DNA of 64,000 nt from contig NZ_JAIRAU010000027.1 of assembly GCF_020073745.1 (NCBI RefSeq), forward strand, positions 80,001 to 144,000, given 5' to 3'. Source of the DNA: Nannocystis pusilla. Lineage in GTDB: Bacteria; Myxococcota_A; Polyangia; Nannocystales; Nannocystaceae. Position 1 is the first letter of the stretch; the number at the start of each line of letters is the position of its first letter. Both the position numbers and the translations under genes were made by a program. Below the pieces are notes generated by a model. That model was not told the origin of the DNA, made no database searches, and saw only the letters and a program-made list of their open reading frames with translations. Shown piece by piece: positions 1 to 11,376 of this stretch.

Positions 1-61
1 CGCGGGTGTACGGTGCCTGGCGGCACGCGCGAGCCCCTGCGAGGGGGCGAGCCGGCCGCAA
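1..61 (+). other. rRNA internal transcribed spacer, 3' end
   Basis: This is the last stretch of the spacer upstream of the 23S gene. It is GC-rich and contains no tRNA. The 16S gene and most of the spacer lie outside the window. Confidence 0.6.
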
Positions 62-3004
<2,943 letters not shown>

Positions 3005-3178
3005 GGGCACCGCTCCCGTGTGGCGGTTTGCAGTCCGAGGTTCCGAGCGACACACGCACGAAGGCCAAATGGCCCGCTCCGAACCGGAGCCCCGTGCACA
3101 GCGCACAATCTCTTTTCGAGTACGAATCGGCCGCTCCTCACAGGGCAGCCGCCGGACCCGCAGCTCGTCGAACAAGTT

Positions 3179-3299
3179 TTGCTGGTGGCTATGGCGGAAG
3201 GGCCACACCCGATCCCATCCCGAACTCGGTCGTTAAGACTTCCAGCGCCGATGGTACTGCAGGGGCGACCCTGTGGGAGAGTAGGACGCCGCCAGCGCT
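3179..3299 (+). rRNA. rrf: 5S ribosomal RNA
   Basis: The terminal helix pairs GCTGGTGGC (3181-3189) with GCCGCCAGC (3289-3297), allowing one G-U pair. The internal signatures CCCATCCCGAACTCGG and GCGCCGATGGTACTG are diagnostic of bacterial 5S rRNA. It lies about 175 bp after the 23S gene in the same orientation and is followed immediately by a strong terminator. Confidence 0.97.
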
Positions 3300-3301
3300 A
3301 T

Positions 3302-3332
3302 GCCCCCTTCGAAAGAAGGGGGCTTTTTTATT
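3302..3332 (+). terminator. rRNA operon intrinsic terminator
   Basis: A 9-bp perfect stem GCCCCCTTC / GAAGGGGGC with a GAAA tetraloop is followed by six T residues. It starts a few bases after the 5S gene and ends the rRNA operon. Confidence 0.95.
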
Positions 3333-3416
3333 TGGTCTCGGCAGAGCGCCCCCGTGGCCTCGGATTGGAGAGTCACTGGGCGGTCTCGCCGGGGAGGACT
3401 GGTCGCCGCGATTGCT

Positions 3417-3640
3417 TGGCGGCTTCATGGGTTCGCGGGGGCGAGCTGGTCTCGCCGCCGGTGTAAGGAGTGGGGCGGCGAGGTCTGAATTTTACAGGCT
3501 GGTCGAGATGAGCCGAGTCGAGCGGGATTGCCTGGCGACTTGATGGGCTCGCCGAGGCGAGCGGGTCTCGCCGCGGATGGGGACTGGGCGGCGAATTTTA
3601 CAGGGTGGCCGAGACGAGCCTGGGCGAGCGGCCTGGCTGC
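3417..3640. repeat. two-copy degenerate tandem repeat downstream of the rRNA operon
   Basis: Two units of about 112 bp (about 3417-3531 and 3532-3640) align along their length. Each has CTT(C/G)ATGGG near its start, then TCTCGCCGC, then an AT-rich block GAATTTTACAGG, then GAGATGAGCC or GAGACGAGCC. A partial third relative begins near 3373. No credible ORF spans the block. Nothing else was seen in the 3333-3663 gap. Confidence 0.7.
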
Positions 3641-3663
3641 GGAGGACCGGCTCGCCGGCATGG

Positions 3664-4680
3664 TCACTTGGCGACCGGGACGAACTTCACGGCATCGCCG
3701 GAGATCTCGAGGACCTCGGCTGGACCGCTGGCGTCGCCCGCAGCCGCCCCGACCCGCACGAGCTTGCCGTCGCACATGACGGCGTCGATCTTCTCGGCGG
3801 CCGGGCGGGCGATCACCAGGCGCTTCACGGCGAGATCGGTGACGACCTGCTCGACGACCTCGCACGCGGGCTCGTTGCCGCGGAGACGGGGCGTGCGCGC
3901 AGGCCCGGGGGTCGCGAGCATGTCCGGCATCATGGCGATCTCGCCGAGCATCCACTTGGTGCCCTCGTCGTTGATGTTGTCGATGCCCTTCTGCACGTGC
4001 TCGCCGAGCAGGCCGGCATGGGCGAACACGCTGTCGCCGGCGACGAGCACCAGCTTCTGCTCGGACAACTTCTTGGCCGCGGGGCCGCCGGAGGCGAACA
4101 CGGCGGCCCGCCCGCGCTGATTGGCCGGCAGACTCTCGACCCGCGGGTCTTCGCTCTTCTCCTTGGCGTAGTCCTTGAAACCCTGGGCGTGGACGATGTC
4201 CTTGAAGTTGAGCGCGACGTTGAGGATCTCGTTCTCGCCCGTGAGGCGGTACAGCGCGCCGCCGGCGGCCTGCGCCTGCACGGCGAGATCGTCGAGCAGG
4301 GCGAGGGTGGCCTTCTCGTCCTTGCTGGGCCCGAACTGATTGCCGAGCTGGACGACCACGAGGTCGCCGCCCGTCCACTTGCCGGCGTCATCGATCGCGC
4401 CTGCCGCCTTGAGCGCGGCCTTGGTGGCCGCGAGGTCGCCGCCCAGAGAGCCGATGACGGCCGTGCGACCCTTGGGATCTGCGACGCGCGACTTCTCGCT
4501 CGCGGGCGCCCGGGGGCGCGGCTTCTTGCCCGCCTTGTCCGCCTCGCCGGCGTCTTCCTTGGTCTCGGCCTTGGCCTCGACCTTCTTCTCTGCAGTCTTG
4601 GGAGCAGTCTTGCTGTCGCCCCCGCACGCGGCGAGGACGAAGGCGAGGGCGAGGGCGGAGCGGTGCAGGAAGGCTGACAT
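3664..4680 (-). CDS. metallophosphoesterase-like lipoprotein, probable pseudoenzyme
   Basis: The protein is 338 aa with a lipoprotein signal (MSAFLHRSALALAFVLAACGG) and a charged Lys/Glu linker. The body follows the calcineurin-like Ser/Thr phosphatase layout of the Shewanella-type family, but most metal-binding motifs are altered. GDxHGD reads GSLGGD, GDxxDRG reads GNQFGPS, GNHE reads GENE and the GHT-type histidine motif reads IARP. The scaffold is retained, including GGPAAKKL, VFAHAG and CDGKLVRV. Dephosphorylation is therefore unlikely and a binding role is more plausible. This start was chosen because the frame continues upstream to 5229 without coding character while the lipobox begins at 4680. 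Confidence 0.85.
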   Translation of the reverse strand: MSAFLHRSALALAFVLAACGGDSKTAPKTAEKKVEAKAETKEDAGEADKAGKKPRPRAPASEKSRVADPKGRTAVIGSLGGDLAATKAALKAAGAIDDAGKWTGGDLVVVQLGNQFGPSKDEKATLALLDDLAVQAQAAGGALYRLTGENEILNVALNFKDIVHAQGFKDYAKEKSEDPRVESLPANQRGRAAVFASGGPAAKKLSEQKLVLVAGDSVFAHAGLLGEHVQKGIDNINDEGTKWMLGEIAMMPDMLATPGPARTPRLRGNEPACEVVEQVVTDLAVKRLVIARPAAEKIDAVMCDGKLVRVGAAAGDASGPAEVLEISGDAVKFVPVAK

Positions 4681-5404
4681 GGCACCCGAGACTACACCGG
4701 GCGGGTGGGCGACGTCACGAGCCGCACGGCCCGGGGCGCGGCGGCCAGTCCCGGACGGACGGCGTGTCTTGGCTACGGGGCGCGGAGCGATGGGGTGTCG
4801 AGGCGACGGCTGTCTGTTCGGACCTGTTCGGCGACGAGGCCGGACAGCGCCTCGGCGGCGCAAGGGCTGGTGAATCGCGAACGGGAGTTCGTTGCGACTG
4901 ACGGGGTCGACGTCGGTGCTGCCGGCGGTGGCACGCGGCAGGGGGCTCGCGATCCCGCGCTCGTGGCCCGCCTCGCCGACATGGGCGGGTGACGTGATGG
5001 CGTGGGCGGTTGCCGTGGCGTCGAGGCGAGGACGGCGGCGACGGGAGCTCGAGCGGTTGGATGAGCCAGGATACGCGAGGTGGCGTGGGGGCGTGAGCTC
5101 TCCGCGTGGCTCAGGAGACCGCGGCTCGGCTCGAGGACCTGGGCAGTGACGTGGTGGGATGCGGCTGCCGACGGCATCGGGAGTTCGAGCGAGCTGTGCG
5201 CGGAGCGCGGTGAATGGCCCTTTGAGCATGTCTTGAAGGACATGTCGGTCAAAGGCGGCGGGGGGCGGCGATGGGTCGCCTGTCCGCGGCGCGTCGACGG
5301 CCTCGGTACCGGTGAGCGAGGGACAGGAGTCGGCGCACGGCGAGGCGATGGGGGGTCACGGTCGAGGTTCGTGTTAGTGTGGCTTGAGATCTTCGGAGGC
5401 GACC
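4681..5404. other. intergenic region, no gene recognised
   Basis: This is 724 bp between divergent genes. The ORFs that can be drawn here are Arg/Ser-rich shadows. It holds one pair of 14-bp elements at 5227-5247 and, near its right end, the Shine-Dalgarno sequence of the PHP gene. Confidence 0.5.
5227..5247. repeat. 14-bp iterated palindromic element (2 half-sites)
   Basis: CATGTCTTGAAGGACATGTC. The CATGTC half-sites start at 5227 and 5241, exactly 14 bp apart. Confidence 0.7.
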
Positions 5405-6946
5405 ATGCGCAGTTGGGCGAGCATCGTGAGCGGAGCGCTGCTGATCGGGGCCTGCAACGGTTCGGGGAACGAGACCGGTGCGGCGAGCGAGACATCGACC
5501 GGGACGAGCTCGACGGGCACGACGACGGGCACGACGGGCACGAGCGCGCTCCCGACCGAGCCGACGCCGACGACGACGGCGGACGAGACGTCGACGAGCA
5601 GCGGGACCACCGGCGTCGAGGGCGGCTGCGGCGAGACGTCGCCGCCAGCCGAGCCGATCGCGTGGGACAAGGGCCAGCCGGACATCTCCGGCTGCGGGAC
5701 GATCCGCGGGCTGCGCGAGGTGCGGGCGATCATGCACCTGCACTCGCATCACTCGCACGACGCGTGCGACGGCGATCCGCAGCCGGGCGGGGTGCCCGAC
5801 GAGGACTGTCTGGCCCATCTGCGCGAGGGCCTGTGCACGCCGCGGATCGACGTGGCGATGCTCAGCGACCACCCGGTGCACGCGAGCGAGGCGGCCTACG
5901 AGGAGCTGCTGCTGATGCGCGGGATGGACGAGCCGATCCTGGGCGACGGCGGTACGCCGATCGCCAGCTGGCTCAAGTGCCCCGACGGCCACAAGGTGAT
6001 GGTGATGCCGGGGATCGAGACCGCCGAGATGATGCCGCTCGGGCTCGAGAAGCACGTGACCGAGGTGTACGGCACGAGCTCGCCGGCGGCGTTCGCCGCG
6101 ATCAAGGAGGCCGGCGCGCTGGCCTGGGTGGCGCACACGGAGGGGCGCGACGTCGCCGAGCTGGCGACGCTCGGGCTCGACGGGATCGAGCTCTATCAGC
6201 TGCACGCCAACCTCGATCCCGACATCCGCATGGAGGACCTCGGGCTGCCGAGCAACGACTACCTCGCCGCGATCATCCCGTTCTTCTTGACGGAGGGGCG
6301 ACAGCCAGATCTGGCGACCCTCGGGTTCCTGCTGCCCAACGAGCCGTCGATCGTGGCGCTCGAGACGCTCGGGCAGTCCCAGCGCCTGACGATCTCGGCC
6401 GGCACGGACGCGCATGAGAACGTGTTCACCACCATCGCCACCGACGGCGAGCGCGGGGACTCGTATCGCCGCATGATCCGGTGGTTCAATAACCGGATCC
6501 GCACGACCGAGCTGACGCCGCAGGCGGTCAAGGCGGCGCTGCGCGCGGGCAACAATCACATCGTGTTCGAGTCGCTCGGGACGCCGGTCGGGTTCGACTT
6601 CCACGCCGAGGGCGCGGAGGTGGTCGAGATGGGCGCGGAGACGTCGCTGGCCGGCGGCCCGCTGACGCTGCGGGCGACGCTGCCGACGCTCGACCCCCGC
6701 AGCCCGCAGGGCGCCACGGCCCCGACGACCCGCGGGGTGCTGTACCGCGCGACCGAGGGCCAGCGCGAGGAGCTGATGACCTGGTCGAGCGGACAGATCG
6801 AGTTGGAGGCGCCGGGGCCGGGGGTGTACCGCGTCGAGGTCTGGATCACGCCGAAGCACCTGTTGCCGTACCTCGGCGACGCGCCCGAGTACGCCGACAG
6901 CGAGGCGCCGTGGATCTACAGCGGCGCGCTGTTCGTTCGGCCCTGA
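5405..6946 (+). CDS. secreted PHP-domain metal-dependent hydrolase, lipoprotein
   Basis: The protein is 513 aa. A lipoprotein signal (SGALLIGACNG) is followed by about 50 residues rich in Thr, Ser and Gly, a linker style common in Nannocystaceae surface proteins. The catalytic region carries PHP metal-ligand motifs in order: HLHSHHSHD (about residue 115), LSDHPVH, GIETAE, AHTEGRD, GIELYQLH and GTDAHENVF. The substrate is unknown; a phosphoester is usual for the fold. The start at 5405 has a good Shine-Dalgarno (GGAGG, about 6 nt spacing) and opens directly into the signal peptide, so the in-frame ATG at 5384 is less likely. It is the only gene on the plus strand here and is convergent with the next. 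Confidence 0.88.
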   Translation: MRSWASIVSGALLIGACNGSGNETGAASETSTGTSSTGTTTGTTGTSALPTEPTPTTTADETSTSSGTTGVEGGCGETSPPAEPIAWDKGQPDISGCGTIRGLREVRAIMHLHSHHSHDACDGDPQPGGVPDEDCLAHLREGLCTPRIDVAMLSDHPVHASEAAYEELLLMRGMDEPILGDGGTPIASWLKCPDGHKVMVMPGIETAEMMPLGLEKHVTEVYGTSSPAAFAAIKEAGALAWVAHTEGRDVAELATLGLDGIELYQLHANLDPDIRMEDLGLPSNDYLAAIIPFFLTEGRQPDLATLGFLLPNEPSIVALETLGQSQRLTISAGTDAHENVFTTIATDGERGDSYRRMIRWFNNRIRTTELTPQAVKAALRAGNNHIVFESLGTPVGFDFHAEGAEVVEMGAETSLAGGPLTLRATLPTLDPRSPQGATAPTTRGVLYRATEGQREELMTWSSGQIELEAPGPGVYRVEVWITPKHLLPYLGDAPEYADSEAPWIYSGALFVRP

Positions 6947-6970
6947 TTGTCAACACATGGCACATGAGAC

Positions 6971-6996
6971 AGCCGGAGGCCCAGGCGCCTCCGGCT
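6971..6996. terminator. bidirectional stem-loop between convergent genes
   Basis: A 10-bp perfect stem AGCCGGAGGC / GCCTCCGGCT with a 6-nt loop lies between two convergent stops (6946 and 7008). No long T-run follows on either strand, so termination is inferred from position and stem strength. Confidence 0.6.
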
Positions 6997-7007
6997 GAAT
7001 CGTCGGG

Positions 7008-7808
7008 TCAGAAGTTGTACTCGCTGTTGTTCGGATCGAAGTCGACGTCGGCGAGGCCGACGTTGATCTTGGTGTTCTGGAACCCGTAGTCCTCGAGCAG
7101 GGCGCCGTCGCCGTCCCACACCTGGATCCGCGTCGGCATCTTGGTCTTGACGTCGAAGCAGATCTTGGCGCGCGCGGCGTAGTAGACGCTGAATACGCCG
7201 GTGCTCGGGGTGCGGGCCTCGACGCAGCGGCTGCGGGCGCCGTAGACGACCTTCTCGCCGAGATCGAGGTAGCGGACGCCGTCCTGCGGGCGCGACTCGC
7301 TGAGCCGCGCGTCGCGGGCGATGACGCCGATCGCGTGCCCGAAGTGAGCCTCGGTGATCTTGTGCCGGTTGCCCTGCATGGCGAGGCTGGCGTCAGGGCG
7401 CAGGTTGACGGTCATGTCCGGGAAGGTGCCCTTGTGGGCCCGGATCTTGTCGTCGTTCCAGCCCTTGACGTAGAGGACCTCGCGGGTGTTGTTCACCTCG
7501 CCGGTCCACTTGAGGTAGATGCCGAGCGGCTTGCGGAACTTGACCTGGATCTCCTCGCGCGGCAGGAGGTGGCCCTTGACGCGCTCTTGCTTGTACATGG
7601 TCGTGGTGTAGTCGTCGATCTGCTCGAACGCCTTCTCCATGTCGAACACGAGCTGGCGGATCTTGGCAGCATCAGCCTCGACGCCGGCGACCGCGGCGAC
7701 GGGCTCCTCGGCGCGAGCGACGACCGCTGCACCGGCGACGACAGCGAACGCCGCGACGAGCGACGGCGCATGACGCGTAAGCCATTTCATGGGGTGGAGC
7801 TTTTGCAT
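7008..7808 (-). CDS. secreted DUF1571-family protein
   Basis: The protein is 266 aa with an N-terminal signal peptide (hydrophobic core SLVAAFAVVAGAAVVARA). The rest fits DUF1571: a helix with ME..FEQIDDYT, then KQERVKGHLLPREE, KFRKPLGIYLKW and REVLYVKGWNDDKI. The fold is expected to resemble LolA/LolB lipoprotein-carrier barrels, so binding of a lipid or cell-wall component in the periplasm is plausible but unproven. The start at 7808 is preferred over Met at 7790 because AGAGGAAG lies about 7 nt upstream. It ends at the stem-loop shared with the PHP gene. Confidence 0.85.
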   Translation of the reverse strand: MQKLHPMKWLTRHAPSLVAAFAVVAGAAVVARAEEPVAAVAGVEADAAKIRQLVFDMEKAFEQIDDYTTTMYKQERVKGHLLPREEIQVKFRKPLGIYLKWTGEVNNTREVLYVKGWNDDKIRAHKGTFPDMTVNLRPDASLAMQGNRHKITEAHFGHAIGVIARDARLSESRPQDGVRYLDLGEKVVYGARSRCVEARTPSTGVFSVYYAARAKICFDVKTKMPTRIQVWDGDGALLEDYGFQNTKINVGLADVDFDPNNSEYNF

Positions 7809-8082
7809 GGCTTTCTTCCTCTCGTCAACCGCGGCAGGCCCGCGCGGGCAGGAGCGAGCGTTGCCGCGGTTGGACGTTGTTCGGGGGGCCGCTGCGACGC
7901 CGGCCCTCAGGCCCTATTCACGCGCGGACGGGCGCCCGTGCGAACGCGCCTTATGTCATTTGTGGTTTATCCGGTGCGGATCATTCGAATGCGCGATGTC
8001 GTGCTCACGCGCGAATCGGCGCGATGCGTATCGCGGCCCCGCGGATTGTCAGGCGGCCCGCGTGTTCACCGGATGGCGACAA

Positions 8083-10188
8083 TCAGCGCTTCAGCACCTG
8101 CAGCAGGTTGCTGTACGCGTCGGTCCACAGCGGATAGGGCGCCTCGGGATCGAGCCTGGGCGCGAGCGCATTGAGCAGGTCGGGGCTGTCCATGTCGGAC
8201 TCGCGCCGGGCGAGCAGCATCCAGTCGCTCTGCCACACGACCTCGTCGTTCTCGAGGGCCTCGACGTACTCGACGTGGAGGCCGAGCTTCTCGCCGATGC
8301 CGCGCACGACGGGGTCGAGGTCGAGGTAGCGGTTGGAGATGTGCACCGCGAGGATGCCGCCCTCGCGCAGGTGGCGGAAATACAGCTCGACGGCCTCGAC
8401 CGTGAGCAGGTGGGCGGGGATCGAGTCGCTGCTGAACGCGTCGATGGCGAGCACGTCGAAGGCCTGCGGCTGCTCGCGCTCGAGCGCGACGCGGGCGTCG
8501 CCGATGACGACGGCGACCTCGGCGGGGCTGTTCTGGAGGTAGGTGAAGAAGGGCTCGTCGCCGCTCGACAGCGCGACCACGGCCGGGTTGATCTCGTAGA
8601 AGCGCACGCGGTCGCCGGCCCGCCCGTAGCTGGCCATGGTGCCGGCGCCGAGGCCGACGACGCCGATGTGGAGGCGCTCGCCGGCCAGCCGGCGGGGGTG
8701 CTTGTCGACCGCGAGGCCGACGCCGCTGGTGGGCCCGTAGTAGCTCGTGGGCGCGGCGTTCAGCGGCTCGCCCTCGAACTGGATGCCGTGGGTGATCCGG
8801 CCGTGGCGCAGGCGCGTGTACGTGAGCGTGCCGCCGCTGGCCCGGTCGACGCGGAGGACGCCGAAGAAGTTCCGCGTGACGAACAGGTTGTCGTCGAGCT
8901 GCTCGCTCATGTGATACCCGAGCGCGCCCGCGAGCGCGACCGACCCCACGAGCACGCCGAACCCCGCCAGCGCGGACAGCCACAGGCGCCGCGGCCAGGC
9001 CCCGCGGTAGAGCACGTACATCGCCAGCGCGAAGCCGACGAACAGCGCGATCGGCAGCTCCCAGAACTCGGGGAAGGCCAGCGGCGCGACCACGCCCGTG
9101 AAGATCCCGCCGGCCGCGCCGCCGGCCGAGACGATCAGGTAGAACTGCGTCAGGTACTTCGGGTCAGGTTTCTGGCGCACCAACTCGCCGTGGCCGACCA
9201 TGCAGTAGGCCAGCAGGGTCACGAGGTAGATGACGAGCTGCAGGACCATGCCGGCGTAGACGCCCGCGAACAGGGCGTAGGTGGCCCCGCCGGCGCCGAG
9301 GACGAGGAGCGGCAGCCACAGCGCGCGCGCGTAGCTGCGCTCGTACTCGAAGCAGAGGATGAAGCTCAGCAGGTAGAGCGCGAGCGGCAGCATCCACAGG
9401 AACGGGATGACGGCGACCTCCTGGCTGATCTGGCTGGTGGTCGCCAGCAGCATGGTCGACGGTACGGCGGCCAGGCCGAACCACAGCAGGCGCCGGCCGG
9501 CGCCGGGCTTGCTGTCCGAAGCGACATGTCCCGAAGGCTTGGTGAGCGCGGGGGCGCTGCCGGCCAGCACGGCGCAGGCGGCACAGGCGACGGCGAACGC
9601 GAGGAAGCCCACCGACCACACCCAGCCCTGGCCGGCGATCGGCAGCGCGGGCTCGAGCGCGAACGGATAGGAGAACATGCCGAGCAGCGAGCCGAGGTTC
9701 GACAGGGCGTAGAGCCGGTACGGCGAGACGCCCGGGCGCACGCGGGCGAACCAGCTCTGCAGCAGCGGGCCGGTGGCCGCGAGCACGAGGAACGGCAGGC
9801 CGGCGGTGAAGGTCAGGAGGCCGAGGATGGCGAGGATCGGGCTGGCCTCGGGGTCAGGTTTCCAGGCGTCGGAGGGGCTGATCGGCGCCGGCCACACGAA
9901 GGCGCGGACGAGCAGCAGGACGGCCGCCAGCGCGAGCGCGGCGAGGTGGATGTCGCGCTGGCGCGCCGGGCTGAAGCGGTCGGCGAGCAGGTGGGCGTAG
10001 CCGTAGCCGCCGAGCAGCAGGACCTGGAAGAACAGCATGCAGGTGGTCCACACCGCCGGCGCGCCGCCGAACCACGGGAGCAACTGCTTGCCGAGGATGA
10101 ACTGCACGAGGAACAGCAGGAACGCGCCGAGCCCGATCGCGACGGCGAACAGCGCGGAGGAGGCGGAGGTGCGGGCGGCGGCGGTCAC
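8083..10188 (-). CDS. membrane protein with C-terminal spermidine-synthase-like domain
   Basis: The protein is 701 aa. The first about 430 residues form a run of membrane helices (LFAVAIGLGAFLLFLVQFILGK onward). The C-terminal third is a Rossmann methyltransferase/aminopropyltransferase-like domain with VVGLGAGTMA (about residue 515), the acidic ribose-binding FYEINP, VVIGDAR and LAIDAFSSDS. This is the fused-MFS/spermidine-synthase architecture, common in myxobacteria and of unknown substrate. The GTG start at 10188 is preceded at 9 nt by TAGTCT, a -10-like hexamer, so the mRNA may be leaderless. One 14-bp repeat pair lies in frame at 9511-9531, encoding part of the loop KPSGHVASDSKPG. Confidence 0.85.
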   Translation of the reverse strand: MTAAARTSASSALFAVAIGLGAFLLFLVQFILGKQLLPWFGGAPAVWTTCMLFFQVLLLGGYGYAHLLADRFSPARQRDIHLAALALAAVLLLVRAFVWPAPISPSDAWKPDPEASPILAILGLLTFTAGLPFLVLAATGPLLQSWFARVRPGVSPYRLYALSNLGSLLGMFSYPFALEPALPIAGQGWVWSVGFLAFAVACAACAVLAGSAPALTKPSGHVASDSKPGAGRRLLWFGLAAVPSTMLLATTSQISQEVAVIPFLWMLPLALYLLSFILCFEYERSYARALWLPLLVLGAGGATYALFAGVYAGMVLQLVIYLVTLLAYCMVGHGELVRQKPDPKYLTQFYLIVSAGGAAGGIFTGVVAPLAFPEFWELPIALFVGFALAMYVLYRGAWPRRLWLSALAGFGVLVGSVALAGALGYHMSEQLDDNLFVTRNFFGVLRVDRASGGTLTYTRLRHGRITHGIQFEGEPLNAAPTSYYGPTSGVGLAVDKHPRRLAGERLHIGVVGLGAGTMASYGRAGDRVRFYEINPAVVALSSGDEPFFTYLQNSPAEVAVVIGDARVALEREQPQAFDVLAIDAFSSDSIPAHLLTVEAVELYFRHLREGGILAVHISNRYLDLDPVVRGIGEKLGLHVEYVEALENDEVVWQSDWMLLARRESDMDSPDLLNALAPRLDPEAPYPLWTDAYSNLLQVLKR
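9511..9531. repeat. 14-bp iterated palindromic element inside a CDS
   Basis: The half-sites GCTGTCC (9511) and CATGTCC (9525) are 14 bp apart. They lie in a loop between membrane segments of the spermidine-synthase-like protein. Confidence 0.65.
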
Positions 10189-10197
10189 GGTCGCGCG

Positions 10198-10203
10198 AGA
10201 CTA
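10198..10203 (-). promoter_or_regulatory. -10-like hexamer TAGTCT for a leaderless start
   Basis: TAGTCT on the minus strand lies 9 nt before the GTG start at 10188. There is no Shine-Dalgarno sequence. Confidence 0.45.
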
Positions 10204-10289
10204 CTCCAATCGCGCGCGCGTCGGTCGTGTCGTCCTGTCCCGGACGAACGTGCCCGGGCGCGCCCTACGCCGGACCGCTGCCGGCATGC

Positions 10290-10856
10290 ATGGCCGATGT
10301 CGCGGCGCCTCGAGACGGCCGCGTCACCATCGTGCTGGTCGTGGTCGAGTTCGCCGGCCGGAGGGCTTGCGTGGCCCGGCTGTCATGGCTGCGAGCCCGA
10401 GACGCGCTCGAGACCACGGGCCTCGACTTCGTGGTCGCGCACGTCACCGAGGCCGCGGACGCGAGGCGGGCGGACGTGCTGGCCGGGGCGCGCGTCGAGG
10501 GGCGGGTGCTCGCGCTGGTGAGCGAGCGGCTGCCTGCGGCGGTGCCCGAGTGGGGGGCGTACGCCGGAGGTCATCGGTGGCGGGCGACGCCGGGACCGGC
10601 GAATGATGGGAGTGCCGCGATCGAGGCATTTCGCGGTGCCTCGGTCGCGTCGCGCACGGAATCGAGCGAGCGGCGATTGATCGGTGTGCCCGCCAGCGAC
10701 GCGGGCCGGGGGCCGCGCGTTGGGGCCTTTCGGCCGCGATCGTGCAATCATCACAGTCGGCTGGATCGGGAATTGCCGCGGTCGCCAGCGCGGCTCTTCT
10801 CCAGGGGCGCTTCGCCGGCGCGCGCACCATGTGCACAATCGAGCGCGGCCGTATGA
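10290..10856 (+). CDS. hypothetical protein, coding signal fades after about 10600
   Basis: The protein is not recognised. From ATG 10290 the first about 100 codons have strong GC3 bias and an ordinary composition (VTIVLVVVEFAG, then LDFVVAHVTEAADARRADVL), which suggests genuine coding. The remaining about 85 codons look like random GC-rich DNA up to the stop at 10856. It may be a decayed gene, or the true end may have been shifted by an indel. It is divergent from the spermidine-synthase-like gene. Alternatively it may be non-coding. The rest of the 10189-10945 gap shows nothing further beyond a weak copy of the repeat near 10234. Confidence 0.35.
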   Translation: MADVAAPRDGRVTIVLVVVEFAGRRACVARLSWLRARDALETTGLDFVVAHVTEAADARRADVLAGARVEGRVLALVSERLPAAVPEWGAYAGGHRWRATPGPANDGSAAIEAFRGASVASRTESSERRLIGVPASDAGRGPRVGAFRPRSCNHHSRLDRELPRSPARLFSRGASPARAPCAQSSAAV

Positions 10857-10945
10857 GGGCCCGAGCGCGCCCGCCGGCGGTGATTCCGGCGCTCCGTGCT
10901 GTGAGTCGCATTGCGGCACACAGCACCCGCGCTACCCCCGATGAT

Positions 10946-11359
10946 ATGCGCACTGCAACGATCACCGGAACGCTCATGGCATTGTTGCTCGCTCCCTTCG
11001 TCGCCGCGCCGCGCGCCGACGCGGCCGAGGAGGCCGCCCGCGCGCCGAAGGCGGCGTCCAAGAGCCAGGCGCGGCAGCGCGAGCGCGAGTACGACGGCGG
11101 CGTCGTGCGGACGTCGCGATGCATGGCCGCGTGCCACGATCGCGGCTCGGGTCGCGAGGCCTGCCTGCAGACGTGCGCGAAGCGAGCCGAGCGGGTCTCC
11201 CACCCGCCCGCGACGGCGACGCTCGAGCAGCTGTCGGCCTGCCTCGACGACTGCTACTCCGACACCACGCTGCGGCGGACCGACCGCGAGACGTGCAAGC
11301 TGACCTGCGAGCAGATCGCGACGCTGGCGGGCCCCAAGAGCCGTCAGTCGCGCGAATAG
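10946..11359 (+). CDS. small secreted Cys-rich protein with twin Cx3C motifs
   Basis: The protein is 137 aa with a signal peptide (LMALLLAPFVAAPRADA). The mature part has two paired motifs, CMAAC-x9-CLQTC and CLDDC-x13-CKLTC. Each would form a helical hairpin stapled by two disulfides in the periplasm or outside. The function is unknown. The short lipoprotein at 35019 uses a similar Cys-rich style. The start was chosen because the in-frame region upstream has no coding character and Met 10946 opens directly into the signal peptide. A TACCCC hexamer about 7 nt upstream could serve a leaderless start. Confidence 0.7.
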   Translation: MRTATITGTLMALLLAPFVAAPRADAAEEAARAPKAASKSQARQREREYDGGVVRTSRCMAACHDRGSGREACLQTCAKRAERVSHPPATATLEQLSACLDDCYSDTTLRRTDRETCKLTCEQIATLAGPKSRQSRE

Positions 11360-11376
11360 GGGCCGGCGAGGATGGC

